A stretch of DNA of 14,211 nucleotides, taken from Oscillospiraceae bacterium (GTDB lineage Bacteria; Bacillota; Clostridia; Oscillospirales; Acutalibacteraceae). Positions 1 through 6,557 of the stretch are shown one piece after another (position 1 is the stretch's first letter; every line of letters starts with the position of its first letter). Made by a program: the position numbers and the translations under genes. The stretch is from the NCBI GenBank assembly GCA_022508865.1, contig JAFLUK010000023.1:1-14211 (forward strand). Direction: 5' to 3'. The notes beneath the pieces are model-generated. The model made no database searches. It was not told the origin of the DNA and worked only from the letters and a program-made list of their open reading frames with translations.

Positions 1-407
1 TCAATGCCACGCTTGTCACATTCCTTTATAAGCTGGTCAAAATCATCAAGTGTGCCAAATTCAGGGTCAATGTTGTAATAATCCTTAACATCATACTTAT
101 GGTATGATGGTGAAGGCATCATTGGGCTTAACCAAATACCTGTTATACCAAGGTCATCATCTGTAGAATCATCACCATCGTTAAGGTAATCAAGCTTGCT
201 GATAATTCCCTGAATGTCACCGATTTTGTCATTGTCGGAGTCACAGAATGAGCCAATCCAAATCTGATAATAGTTGTTGTACTTATCATCAGGAATGTTA
301 ATTTTTGCTTCCTCCAGCAAATCTTCTGTAGACTTGCTGCAACCGGTGCAGATAAGCACAGTAAAAAGCAAAGTAATTGTAATGAACAGTGCAGTAATTT
401 TTTTCAT
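1..407 (-). CDS. GH13 alpha-amylase family lipoprotein (5' part; continues past the left edge)
   Basis: Only the first 135 residues are in the window. They open with a lipoprotein signal peptide (MKK, hydrophobic stretch, predicted lipidated Cys23; the -3 residue is an unusual Cys in ICTGC). A GH13 catalytic barrel start follows: YQIWIGSF at about 47-54, the calcium-loop-like DSDNDKIGD at 56-64, then GIWLSPMMPSPSYHKYD with the subsite -1 Tyr, and an IDPEFGTLDDF stretch. The region holding the catalytic Asp/Glu residues lies outside the window, so activity cannot be checked. By family it would hydrolyse alpha-1,4-glucan or maltodextrin at the outer face of the membrane. It lies downstream of, and reads in the same direction as, the maltodextrin importer operon, but is separated from it by a terminator and has its own promoter. 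Start chosen at ATG 407 because GGGGA lies 6 nt upstream and the signal peptide starts there. Exact subfamily (alpha-amylase, neopullulanase, alpha-glucosidase) is not decidable. Confidence 0.9.
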   Translation of the reverse strand, partial: MKKITALFITITLLFTVLICTGCSKSTEDLLEEAKINIPDDKYNNYYQIWIGSFCDSDNDKIGDIQGIISKLDYLNDGDDSTDDDLGITGIWLSPMMPSPSYHKYDVKDYYNIDPEFGTLDDFDQLIKECDKRGI

Positions 408-442
408 CAATATTCCCCAATTCATAATAACTTATATAATAA

Positions 443-471
443 ATTTTAACATTTTAAATGGGAATATTCAA
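443..471 (-). promoter_or_regulatory. Promoter of the amylase lipoprotein gene
   Basis: On the minus strand, TTGAAT (471-466), a 17-bp spacer, and TAAAAT (448-443) preceded by TGT, which makes an extended -10. It sits just after the malG terminator and 36 bp before the amylase ATG. Predicted from sequence alone. Confidence 0.6.
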
Positions 472-515
472 TAGGTATTTTACTACTTTTGACTATTTTT
501 ATTAATTTTTGCAGG

Positions 516-550
516 AAGAAAAAAGACCCCACAGCAAAAGCTGTGGAGCC
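516..550 (-). terminator. Intrinsic terminator of the malEFG operon
   Basis: Read on the minus strand, GGCTCCACAGC pairs with GCTGTGGGGTC (11 bp, two G-T wobbles) around a TTTT loop, followed directly by TTTTTTCTT. It begins 20 bp after the malG stop codon. It separates malEFG from the amylase gene. Confidence 0.9.
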
Positions 551-570
551 TTATAATTAAACTTGAGTTA

Positions 571-1425
571 TTAGCCCTTAACACCGCCGGCTGTAACACC
601 TTCAACATAGTAGGACTGCATCTTGAGGAACAATACTGTAATCGGAATTGCAACAAGTGTTGAACCTGCAAGGAACCTTGTAAAGTACTTACCGATATAC
701 TGCTGTGCAATCATAGTCTGCAAACCAACAGAAACAGTATAATTAGCACGGTTATCACCCATGATAATCCTAACAAGGATAAAGTCTGTCCATGGTCCGA
801 TAAAGGATGTAAGAACTGTGTAAACAACGATTGGCTTGGACATTGGAAGAATAATCTTCCAGAAAATCTGATTCTTTGTGGCGCCGTCAATTGTAGCTGC
901 CTCGTCCATTGCCCTTGGAATTGTATCAAAGAAGCCCTTACTAATCTGATAACCAAGACCTGCACCTGCAGAGTAACAAATTACAAGAGCAGGAAGAGTC
1001 TGTGTAAGATTCATAGCCTTTAACAGATAGTAAATAGCAATCATTGTCATAAATCCCGGGAACATACCGAGAATCATACCAACGTTGATAAGTGGTCTTC
1101 TTGCCTTAAATCTAAGACGGCTGAATGAATAACTTACCATCAGAACTGACAGTGTTGAAATTATACAAGCAAAAATTGCAACAACAAGTGTATTCAGGAA
1201 CCATCTTGGATAGTCAAGCTGTGATGTGTCTGTGAACAAAGAAATATAGTTCTTAAATGAGTATGTTTCAGGAATAAGGTACTGAACAGCAGAACCACCC
1301 TCTGCACGGAAGGAATGAAGCACCATCCAAAGAAGAGGAGAAATCCAAATAAGACCCAAAACTGCCAGAATGACGTAAATTAAGGCATTTGCCAGATTTC
1401 TTCTAAGTTTATAACTTTTTATCAT
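571..1425 (-). CDS. malG: Maltodextrin ABC importer permease, MalG type
   Basis: Membrane subunit of an ABC sugar importer, pairing with the MalF-type protein encoded just upstream. It is 284 residues, the usual MalG length, with six predicted membrane segments. The first is at about 12-36. The binding-protein-dependent-transport EAA loop, EAATIDGA at 175-182 followed by KIILPMSKP, contacts the ATPase in the cytoplasm. The C-terminus, VEGVTAGGVKG, is typical of MalG proteins. The start ATG overlaps the malF stop codon in ATGA, and a GAGGAGG ribosome site lies inside the end of malF, so the two are likely translationally coupled. No ATPase gene follows; the operon ends here at a terminator. 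Sugar specificity is inferred from similarity and from the neighbouring amylase: maltose or maltodextrin is most likely, another alpha-glucoside possible. Confidence 0.92.
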   Translation of the reverse strand: MIKSYKLRRNLANALIYVILAVLGLIWISPLLWMVLHSFRAEGGSAVQYLIPETYSFKNYISLFTDTSQLDYPRWFLNTLVVAIFACIISTLSVLMVSYSFSRLRFKARRPLINVGMILGMFPGFMTMIAIYYLLKAMNLTQTLPALVICYSAGAGLGYQISKGFFDTIPRAMDEAATIDGATKNQIFWKIILPMSKPIVVYTVLTSFIGPWTDFILVRIIMGDNRANYTVSVGLQTMIAQQYIGKYFTRFLAGSTLVAIPITVLFLKMQSYYVEGVTAGGVKG

Positions 1426-2915
1426 GAGAATGCCTCCTCGTCCTTTGCAGATTTTGTCAGGTTAAATGTAATCAGTGACAATGTTGCACAAACAATAAAT
1501 ACAAGAATACCTATTGCAGCAGCATAGTTGTAGTCCTGAGAACTCATAGTCAGCTTGAACAACCACGTTACAAGCAAGTCAGTAAAGCCTGCCTGATACA
1601 AGTCTTCACTGGTGGGTGCACCGTTTGTCAACAGATAGATAACGTTAAAGTTGTTTATGTTACCGATAAATGTTGTAATCAGATAAGGTGTTGTAACAAA
1701 GAGCATATATGGAAGTGTAATCTTCATAAAGCTCTTTACAGGACCTGCACCGTCGATTGTTGCCGATTCATAAAGGTCGGCAGGAATATTCATAAGAATA
1801 CCCGTTGTAATAAGGATGGTATATGGAATACCTACCCACAGGTTAATAACAATAACCGTAATTCTTGCAACAAGTGCGGAATCGTTGATAAAGTCAATTT
1901 GCTGCATACCAAGATTCTGAAGAATAATATTGATTGCACCTGTGTTGAGCTGAAGCATCTGGTTCATAACAAGAAGTGTAACGAACTGTGGAACAGCAAC
2001 AGTAACAACAAATAATGTTCTCCAAAGAGACTTAAGCTTAATTCCCTTTTTGTTAATCATAAGAGCAACAATCATACCCATTATGTAGTTGAGGAATGTT
2101 GCAAAGATTGCCCAAACGATTGTCCATTCTGTAAGTACAAGGAAGGTATGACCCATACTTGCACCGCCCTTGCTGTCGAAAACCTCTGCAAAGGTCTTGA
2201 GGCCCTGCCATGTAAACAGAGCATTAGGAGCAAGGTTAGGCGGACGATAGTTTGTAAAGGCAATAAGAATCATAAAGATTAAAGGAAGGATTGAGAAAAC
2301 ACCAATCATTAAGCATGGGAAAGACAAAAGTGTAATGTGGAACTTTTCGTCGCCAAATGCCTTTAAATCTTCCTTGAATGTAGGTATATGCTTGCCCTCA
2401 GCCTTAAGCTGCTGAACCATATATGCTGACTTTGTGTTAGCTATGTAGAACACAAGGAAAATAATTGTAATAACAATTGTCATAACACCATAGAGGAGAA
2501 TAAGCATGGAGTTGTCGCCGTCCACATTCTGGAAACGGCCGTTGACCATTTTAAATCCGCCTTCTTCTGTACCCAGTGTTCCGAATTTTGAAATATATAC
2601 TGATCCGAATGTGATCATATATACAATGTAAGCAGCTTCTATCAATAAAAACAGAAGGCCTTTAATAAACTGTCCCTTGCTTGCATTACCTGCACCCATA
2701 ACAATATAGGACAATTTTGTTGCCCAGTCGCCTTTAGCAAATCTCTTACCGTAGTTTGCAAAGGAGTGACCAATACCCAATACTAAATTCTTAAAGAAAT
2801 TACCAAGCATAACAAAGAATTTTGCAAGGTTCTTTGGTAAATTACTAAAGAATGTCTTAATCTTATAACCGGCTCTCTGTAAAGGGTTAAGCTGCACATA
2901 ATCTATATATTTCAT
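1422..2915 (-). CDS. malF: Maltodextrin ABC importer permease, MalF type, with long N-terminal extension
   Basis: Partner permease of the MalG-type protein. It is 497 residues, longer than a minimal sugar permease (about 290-300) and close to the E. coli MalF length, but the extra length is arranged differently. About 80 residues of basic, Phe-rich amphipathic sequence come first, then two extra membrane segments (about 82-106 and 135-158) and a charged cytoplasmic stretch, before the core permease starts near 195. The EAA loop ESATIDGAG is at 383-391, followed by MKITLPY. MalF proteins of Gram-positive bacteria (MdxF/MalC group) often carry extra N-terminal segments. A strong AAAGGAGAG site lies 9 nt before the ATG. 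The gene is separated from malE by a 108-bp gap with a hairpin and overlaps malG by 4 bp. Confidence 0.92.
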   Translation of the reverse strand: MKYIDYVQLNPLQRAGYKIKTFFSNLPKNLAKFFVMLGNFFKNLVLGIGHSFANYGKRFAKGDWATKLSYIVMGAGNASKGQFIKGLLFLLIEAAYIVYMITFGSVYISKFGTLGTEEGGFKMVNGRFQNVDGDNSMLILLYGVMTIVITIIFLVFYIANTKSAYMVQQLKAEGKHIPTFKEDLKAFGDEKFHITLLSFPCLMIGVFSILPLIFMILIAFTNYRPPNLAPNALFTWQGLKTFAEVFDSKGGASMGHTFLVLTEWTIVWAIFATFLNYIMGMIVALMINKKGIKLKSLWRTLFVVTVAVPQFVTLLVMNQMLQLNTGAINIILQNLGMQQIDFINDSALVARITVIVINLWVGIPYTILITTGILMNIPADLYESATIDGAGPVKSFMKITLPYMLFVTTPYLITTFIGNINNFNVIYLLTNGAPTSEDLYQAGFTDLLVTWLFKLTMSSQDYNYAAAIGILVFIVCATLSLITFNLTKSAKDEEAFS

Positions 2916-2964
2916 TGATTCACTCTCCTTTTTCGCCCTCTCATTAAAGGCAGTTTAAAATAAG

Positions 2965-2994
2965 TACTGCAGACGGCATCTACCGCCTGCAGTA
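2965..2994 (-). other. Stem-loop in the malE-malF gap
   Basis: On the minus strand TACTGCAGGCGG pairs with CCGTCTGCAGTA (12 bp, one G-T wobble) around the loop TAGATG. Only a weak T stretch (TTATTTT) follows, so it is a poor full terminator. It could be a partial attenuator or a 3' stabiliser of malE mRNA, which would yield more binding protein than permease, as is known for the E. coli malE-malF intercistronic element. The function is inferred; the structure is seen. Confidence 0.7.
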
Positions 2995-3023
2995 ACTATG
3001 AATTACTGAAACAATAGCAGAAA

Positions 3024-4289
3024 TTAGCCGTTTACGTTTGCCAGTGTCTTGTCAAGAAGTGTCTTGAGTGTCTTAGTGTCGTTCTTTGTGCCGTCCTTGT
3101 AAAGCTGTGTGCCAAGGTTTGCAAATGGATCCCAGAACTGCTGAATGATGTTAGCCTGAACTACGAATGTCTTTGCTTCTGTAAGCATTGCCTTTGTGCC
3201 GAGGCTCTCGCCAACTTCAACACCCTTGTGTGTTGGTGTCCAGCCAAGTTCATCAAAACGATCCTTCTGACAATCCTTGTCAGCAAGATAATCTGCAAAA
3301 GCCATAGCAGCATTTGGATACTTGGACTTTGCATTAACACCGATGTATTTGTAACCGATCATACCAACGATGCTTGTATCCTTGCCGTTAATATTGATTG
3401 TTGGAAGTGGAAGTACGCCGTAGTCATCGCCAAGAGCTTCGCTGTCGATAGCTGCGTTCCATGTACCGTCGATACCGGCGCCGCAAGTTTTCTTCTTTGT
3501 TAAGAAACCTGCAGAAATCTTATCTGCAGATGCAGGTGTAAATGTGCCCTTATATTCACGGAAGAGCTTTGAGAAAGCCTGCATTGATGCAACAACATCA
3601 TCTTCGTTGTAATTGTTGAACTTCTGAATATCCTGAGCTTCGCCATCAAGACCTTCTAACTTAAGACCGCCTGTGAAAGCAAACATACATGAGTAGTAGC
3701 CGTTACCTGCATCCATGATGAACTGACGGCCGGCCTTCTTACAAGCAGCAAGAACGCCCTCAAGTGACTTTGCGTCTTCGTCAGAAACTACTGACTTATC
3801 GTATACAAGATAGTAACCGTTGTCTGTTTCAGGGAAAGCGTAAAGAACTTCCTGTCCTTCAAAGTCGCCCTTAACTGTCTGAACAGCTGCTTCTGTGTGG
3901 TTTTCTTTAATCTTATCTTCGTAATCTGTATAAACAGGGAGAAGTGCCTTAGCAAGGTTCAGCTTTGTGAGCTGGTCAGAAGCAAAGCCGAATACGTCAG
4001 CTGCTACTGTTGGGTCGTTAAGAAGCTGTGTACCTGCGTCACTTTCTTCCTGTGCAACACATTCAATTTTAACATTCTTGTCTGCATTAGCTTCTTCAAA
4101 AGCCTTTGCCTGCTTCTTGAGTACGTCTAAAGAAGCTGCAGGGCCCCATACCTTAAGCTTTGCGTTAGCTTCAATAGCTGCGTCTGTTGATGTGTTTGAG
4201 TCGTCTGTGGAGTCTGTGTCACATCCGACAAAAACTACTGCCATAAGAGCAATAGCGAGAACTAATGATAAAATTCTCTTGATTTTCAT
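3024..4289 (-). CDS. malE: Maltodextrin-binding lipoprotein, MalE type (extracellular solute-binding family 1)
   Basis: Substrate-binding component of the importer, anchored on the outer membrane face and delivering sugar to the MalF/MalG permease. It is 421 residues with a lipoprotein signal peptide ending VFVGC (Cys23), then an acidic/Ser-Thr linker to about residue 43 and a family 1 periplasmic-binding fold starting KLKVWGP. The typical ALLPVYTDY, GIDGTWN, and GWTPTHKGV stretches follow. First gene of the operon, preceded by its own promoter. A start 18 bp upstream (ATG at 4307) is open but rejected: AGAAGGA sits 6 nt before ATG 4289, and the signal peptide begins MKIKRIL there. Exact sugar range is unknown; maltooligosaccharide is inferred from the permease types and the amylase next door. 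Confidence 0.92.
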   Translation of the reverse strand: MKIKRILSLVLAIALMAVVFVGCDTDSTDDSNTSTDAAIEANAKLKVWGPAASLDVLKKQAKAFEEANADKNVKIECVAQEESDAGTQLLNDPTVAADVFGFASDQLTKLNLAKALLPVYTDYEDKIKENHTEAAVQTVKGDFEGQEVLYAFPETDNGYYLVYDKSVVSDEDAKSLEGVLAACKKAGRQFIMDAGNGYYSCMFAFTGGLKLEGLDGEAQDIQKFNNYNEDDVVASMQAFSKLFREYKGTFTPASADKISAGFLTKKKTCGAGIDGTWNAAIDSEALGDDYGVLPLPTININGKDTSIVGMIGYKYIGVNAKSKYPNAAMAFADYLADKDCQKDRFDELGWTPTHKGVEVGESLGTKAMLTEAKTFVVQANIIQQFWDPFANLGTQLYKDGTKNDTKTLKTLLDKTLANVNG

Positions 4290-4295
4290 TTGATT

Positions 4296-4302
4296 TCCTT
4301 CT
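4296..4302 (-). promoter_or_regulatory. Ribosome binding site that fixes the malE start
   Basis: AGAAGGA on the minus strand, 6 nt from ATG 4289. It lies inside the longer open frame starting at 4307, which therefore is not the likely start. Confidence 0.8.
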
Positions 4303-4332
4303 TTCATATAGAATAAAATAATTTCGTGTCGG

Positions 4333-4368
4333 TTGTGAAATTCCCCTCAGGATAGGAGTTCACACACC
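4333..4368 (-). promoter_or_regulatory. Inverted repeat in the malE leader
   Basis: TGTGAA (4334-4339) and TTCACA (4359-4364) are inverted copies with GG and CC outside them, and a shorter internal CCT/AGG pairing. It lies about 10-45 nt after the predicted transcription start. It could be a leader hairpin or a repressor operator; the sequence does not decide. Confidence 0.45.
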
Positions 4369-4383
4369 TTATCACTGTAATAA

Positions 4384-4413
4384 ATTGTACCACAAATCAA
4401 CCAATAATTTCAA
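4384..4413 (-). promoter_or_regulatory. Promoter of the malEFG operon
   Basis: Minus strand TTGAAA (4413-4408), an 18-bp spacer, and TACAAT (4389-4384) preceded by TGG, an extended -10. Predicted start of transcription near 4377, giving a leader of about 88 nt. Confidence 0.65.
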
Positions 4414-4426
4414 CTCCCTTTGTACT

Positions 4427-4446
4427 TTTTATCTAAAACGATAAAA
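4427..4446. promoter_or_regulatory. Palindromic operator candidate upstream of the mal promoter
   Basis: TTTTATC, 6 bp (TAAAAC), GATAAAA: a perfect 7-bp inverted repeat whose near edge is 14 bp upstream of the -35 box of malE. The position fits an activator or upstream repressor site. Binding protein unknown; no regulator gene is in the window. Confidence 0.4.
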
Positions 4447-4684
4447 CTTAAAACACTTTTTATGCAATATCACAAGGGATTCTTTCTTAACTGTATCTTT
4501 TGCACAAAACAATCACCTGATATTTGTGTATTTTGCTCCTAACTGTTTTGTGCATTTCGTCAAAACCAAATTATACTTTTTGCAACAAATGTGTAGGTTC
4601 TTTCTTTCCGTTAATCAAAATCAGCCGATTTAAGTATTTTTCTTTATTCCTTCGTGTAAAATAACCAAAAGGACTTTTTCAGGT
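4447..4684. other. Gene-free divergent control region between malE and murE
   Basis: AT-rich, no convincing open frame on either strand. It holds the long inverted repeat TGCACAAAACA (4501-4511) / TGTTTTGTGCA (4544-4554) and otherwise nothing recognisable. The whole divergent gap is 495 bp (4290-4784) and also includes the promoter elements listed separately. Confidence 0.6.
4501..4554. repeat. Perfect 11-bp inverted repeat with a 32-bp interval
   Basis: TGCACAAAACA at 4501-4511 and its exact reverse complement at 4544-4554. The spacing (about four helical turns between centres) suits two half-sites or two separate sites rather than a tight RNA hairpin. It lies between the two divergent promoters, so either gene could be the target. 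Confidence 0.6.
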
Positions 4685-4713
4685 TTGACAAACTCGATTA
4701 AAAGTTGTAAATT
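4685..4713 (+). promoter_or_regulatory. Promoter of murE
   Basis: TTGACA (4685-4690), 17-bp spacer, TAAATT (4708-4713). Consensus -35, weaker -10. The leader would be about 65 nt and contains a small hairpin, TGGAAC/GTTCCA (4754-4768), just before the ribosome site. Confidence 0.55.
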
Positions 4714-4784
4714 TATCATATACATTATTATAGAGTTTAATACATTTATTATCTGGAACTTCGTTCCAATGAAAGGACATAAGA

Positions 4785-6254
4785 ATGCTACTTACAAAGT
4801 TACTTGAAAAACTTGAATATACTGTTATCAAAGGCAATACTGATATTGAAATCTCTGATGTAATATATGACAGCAGAAAGGTAACACAAAACACCGTTTT
4901 TGTTGCCTTAAAGGGCTACAATGTTGACGGTCACAAATTTGTTATGCAGGCTGTCGAAAAGGGAGCGTGTGCAGTTGTTGTTTCCGACCTGATGGAAATA
5001 AACAGCAATGTTACCGTAGTTAAGGTTGACGACACCAGAAAAGCTCTTGCATATATGAGCGCAATGTACTTTGGCGAGCCTGCAAAGGAGCTTACCACAA
5101 TTGCCCTTACAGGAACAAAAGGAAAAACCACCACAGTTGCAATGCTGAAAAATATTCTCAATGCAGAAGGTATTTCCGCAGGAACAATCGGCACTCTTGG
5201 CATTATTATAGGAAACAAGGTTTATAAAACCAACAACACAACTCCTGAATCATACGAAATTCAGCAGGCTATGCGCAAAATGGCAGATAGCGGCTGCAAA
5301 GCTATGATAATTGAGGCTTCCTCTCTGGGACTTAAGTGGCATAGAACAGATGCAATTAACTTTGATTACGGAGTTTTCACTAATTTCAGCCACGACCACA
5401 TTGGGGACAGCGAACACAAGGATTTGGAGGAATATTTGCAATGCAAAGCAATTCTGTTCAAGCAATGCAAGGAGGGCATTTTCAATATAGATGACCCTGT
5501 ATTTGAAAAGCTGACAATAGACGCTACTTGCAACAAAACCACCTATGGCTTCAGCGAAAGTGCTGATATTACAGGCTTTGGCGATAAACTTATTTCAAAA
5601 CCGGGTTACATTGGTGTGCACTTCTCCACAAATGGTATTTGTAATATGAAGGTTGATGTTGACATCCCCGGTAGATTTTCTGTTTACAATGCTCTTGCCG
5701 CAATGACAACAGCACTGAAAATGGGCATTTCAAAGGAGGCTATCCTCAAGGGTCTTGATACTGTTATGGTTAAAGGCAGAGTAGAGGCTGTTCCTGTTCC
5801 CGGAAATTATACAATGCTGATAGACTACGCTCACAATGCTCTTTCTATGGAAAATATCTTAACCACCTTAAGGGAATACAACCCCAACAGACTGATAGTG
5901 CTCTTTGGTGCAGGAGGAAACAGACCAAAAGTAAGACGCTACGAAATGGGCGAAACAGCAGGCAGACTTGCTGACCTTTCTGTACTTACAGAGGATAACA
6001 GCCGTGACGAAGATGTTATGGATATTATTAACGACATTATTGAGGGCGGAATTAAAAAGACCAACGGTAAATATGTTGTTGTTCCCAAGAGACAGGATGC
6101 AATAAGATATTGTATGGAAAATGCACAGGAGGGAGATATTGTTGTTCTCGCAGGAAAGGGACACGAGGACTACCTTGAAATCAAAGGCGTTAAATATCAT
6201 CTGGACGAAAGAGAAGTAATTGCAGAAATTGTTGATTCAATGAAAAATAAATAA
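4785..6254 (+). CDS. murE: UDP-N-acetylmuramyl-tripeptide synthetase, MurE family (clostridial DNSR variant)
   Basis: Cytoplasmic ATP-dependent Mur ligase that adds the third amino acid to UDP-MurNAc-L-Ala-D-Glu in peptidoglycan synthesis. 489 residues, full length. Domain 1 (UDP-sugar binding) comes first; the central ATPase domain has GTKGKTTT at 110-117 and the lysine expected to be carbamoylated at K221 in LQCKAIL. The C-terminal domain includes DYAHN at 347-351, FGAGGNRPKVRR, and GKGHED at 457-462. The third-residue recognition loop reads EDNSRDED (403-410). Meso-DAP enzymes have DNPR and lysine enzymes of the S. aureus type DNPA, so the Arg is kept but the Pro is Ser. Meso-DAP is a guess; a second, canonical MurE may exist elsewhere in the genome. 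The start has AAAGGA 8 nt upstream. The gene stands alone, away from any mur cluster in this window, with its own promoter and terminator. Confidence 0.9.
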   Translation: MLLTKLLEKLEYTVIKGNTDIEISDVIYDSRKVTQNTVFVALKGYNVDGHKFVMQAVEKGACAVVVSDLMEINSNVTVVKVDDTRKALAYMSAMYFGEPAKELTTIALTGTKGKTTTVAMLKNILNAEGISAGTIGTLGIIIGNKVYKTNNTTPESYEIQQAMRKMADSGCKAMIIEASSLGLKWHRTDAINFDYGVFTNFSHDHIGDSEHKDLEEYLQCKAILFKQCKEGIFNIDDPVFEKLTIDATCNKTTYGFSESADITGFGDKLISKPGYIGVHFSTNGICNMKVDVDIPGRFSVYNALAAMTTALKMGISKEAILKGLDTVMVKGRVEAVPVPGNYTMLIDYAHNALSMENILTTLREYNPNRLIVLFGAGGNRPKVRRYEMGETAGRLADLSVLTEDNSRDEDVMDIINDIIEGGIKKTNGKYVVVPKRQDAIRYCMENAQEGDIVVLAGKGHEDYLEIKGVKYHLDEREVIAEIVDSMKNK

Positions 6255-6274
6255 AAAACGTATATAAAAATAGC

Positions 6275-6310
6275 AATGGCTTGAAACCAAAGTTTCAAGC
6301 CATTTTTGTT
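6275..6310 (+). terminator. Intrinsic terminator of murE
   Basis: AATGGCTTGAAAC and GTTTCAAGCCATT form a perfect 13-bp stem around CAAA, followed by TTTGTT (TTTTT overlaps the stem base). It starts 21 bp after the murE stop. Confidence 0.93.
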
Positions 6311-6426
6311 GTATCTGATTTTCAGTTATCTCTTTTGTTATTACAGTACTTTTATTCAGAGGAAGGACACGTCTTTTTCAGCCTGAAATCTTTTTAAATT
6401 TCCTATTTTAAATATTGATTTTAAGT

Positions 6427-6455
6427 TTGCTGAATGTTAAAATCGTTTATATAAA
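6427..6455 (+). promoter_or_regulatory. Promoter of the dockerin peptidase gene
   Basis: TTGCTG (6427-6432), 17-bp spacer, TATAAA (6450-6455, running on as TATAAAAT). The leader to the GTG start is about 95 nt. Confidence 0.55.
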
Positions 6456-6466
6456 ATGGATAAGTG

Positions 6467-6501
6467 TTATCATCAGTGCGAAGGATAACAAACGATGATA
6501 A
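6467..6501 (+). promoter_or_regulatory. Inverted repeat in the dockerin peptidase leader
   Basis: TTATCATC (6467-6474) and GATGATAA (6494-6501) are exact inverted copies with 19 bp between. It sits directly after the -10 region, where a repressor site or a leader hairpin would be. No known riboswitch is recognised. Confidence 0.45.
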
Positions 6502-6542
6502 TGCTATAAGTAAAGCAGACATAAGTTTTGCAACCTGAGCAG

Positions 6543-6550
6543 AAAGGAGG
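6543..6550 (+). promoter_or_regulatory. Ribosome binding site that fixes a GTG start
   Basis: AAAGGAGG, 7 nt before GTG 6558. The longer frame from ATG 6528 would place this site inside the coding region and ahead of the signal peptide, so GTG is preferred. Confidence 0.9.
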
Positions 6551-6557
6551 ATTTGCC

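Larger units (their letters stand above)
6311..6557. other. Gene-free spacer upstream of the dockerin peptidase
   Basis: AT-rich with no supported gene. It contains the predicted promoter, an inverted repeat in the leader, and the ribosome site, all listed separately. A tiny TTTCA/TGAAA hairpin followed by TTTTT at 6376-6395 is too weak to call a terminator. Confidence 0.6.

Noticed and set aside
3897..4293. Plus-strand open frames of 77 and 108 codons over malE
   Set aside because: Antisense shadows of a well-recognised binding-protein gene with low-complexity translations.
4429..4446. Possible CcpA cre site around the AACGAT near the mal promoter
   Set aside because: The positions before the central CG do not match the cre consensus on either strand.
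4754..4768. TGGAAC/GTTCCA mini-hairpin in the murE leader as a riboswitch or thermosensor
   Set aside because: Six base pairs that do not cover the ribosome site; no wider structure around it is visible.
4679..4894. 71-codon minus-strand open frame overlapping the start of murE
   Set aside because: It covers the predicted murE promoter and start, has no ribosome site, and matches no family I recognise.
6376..6395. TTTCA/TGAAA hairpin followed by TTTTT, a possible second terminator after murE
   Set aside because: Only a 5-bp A/T-rich stem with a 3-base loop; the strong terminator at 6275-6310 already ends murE.
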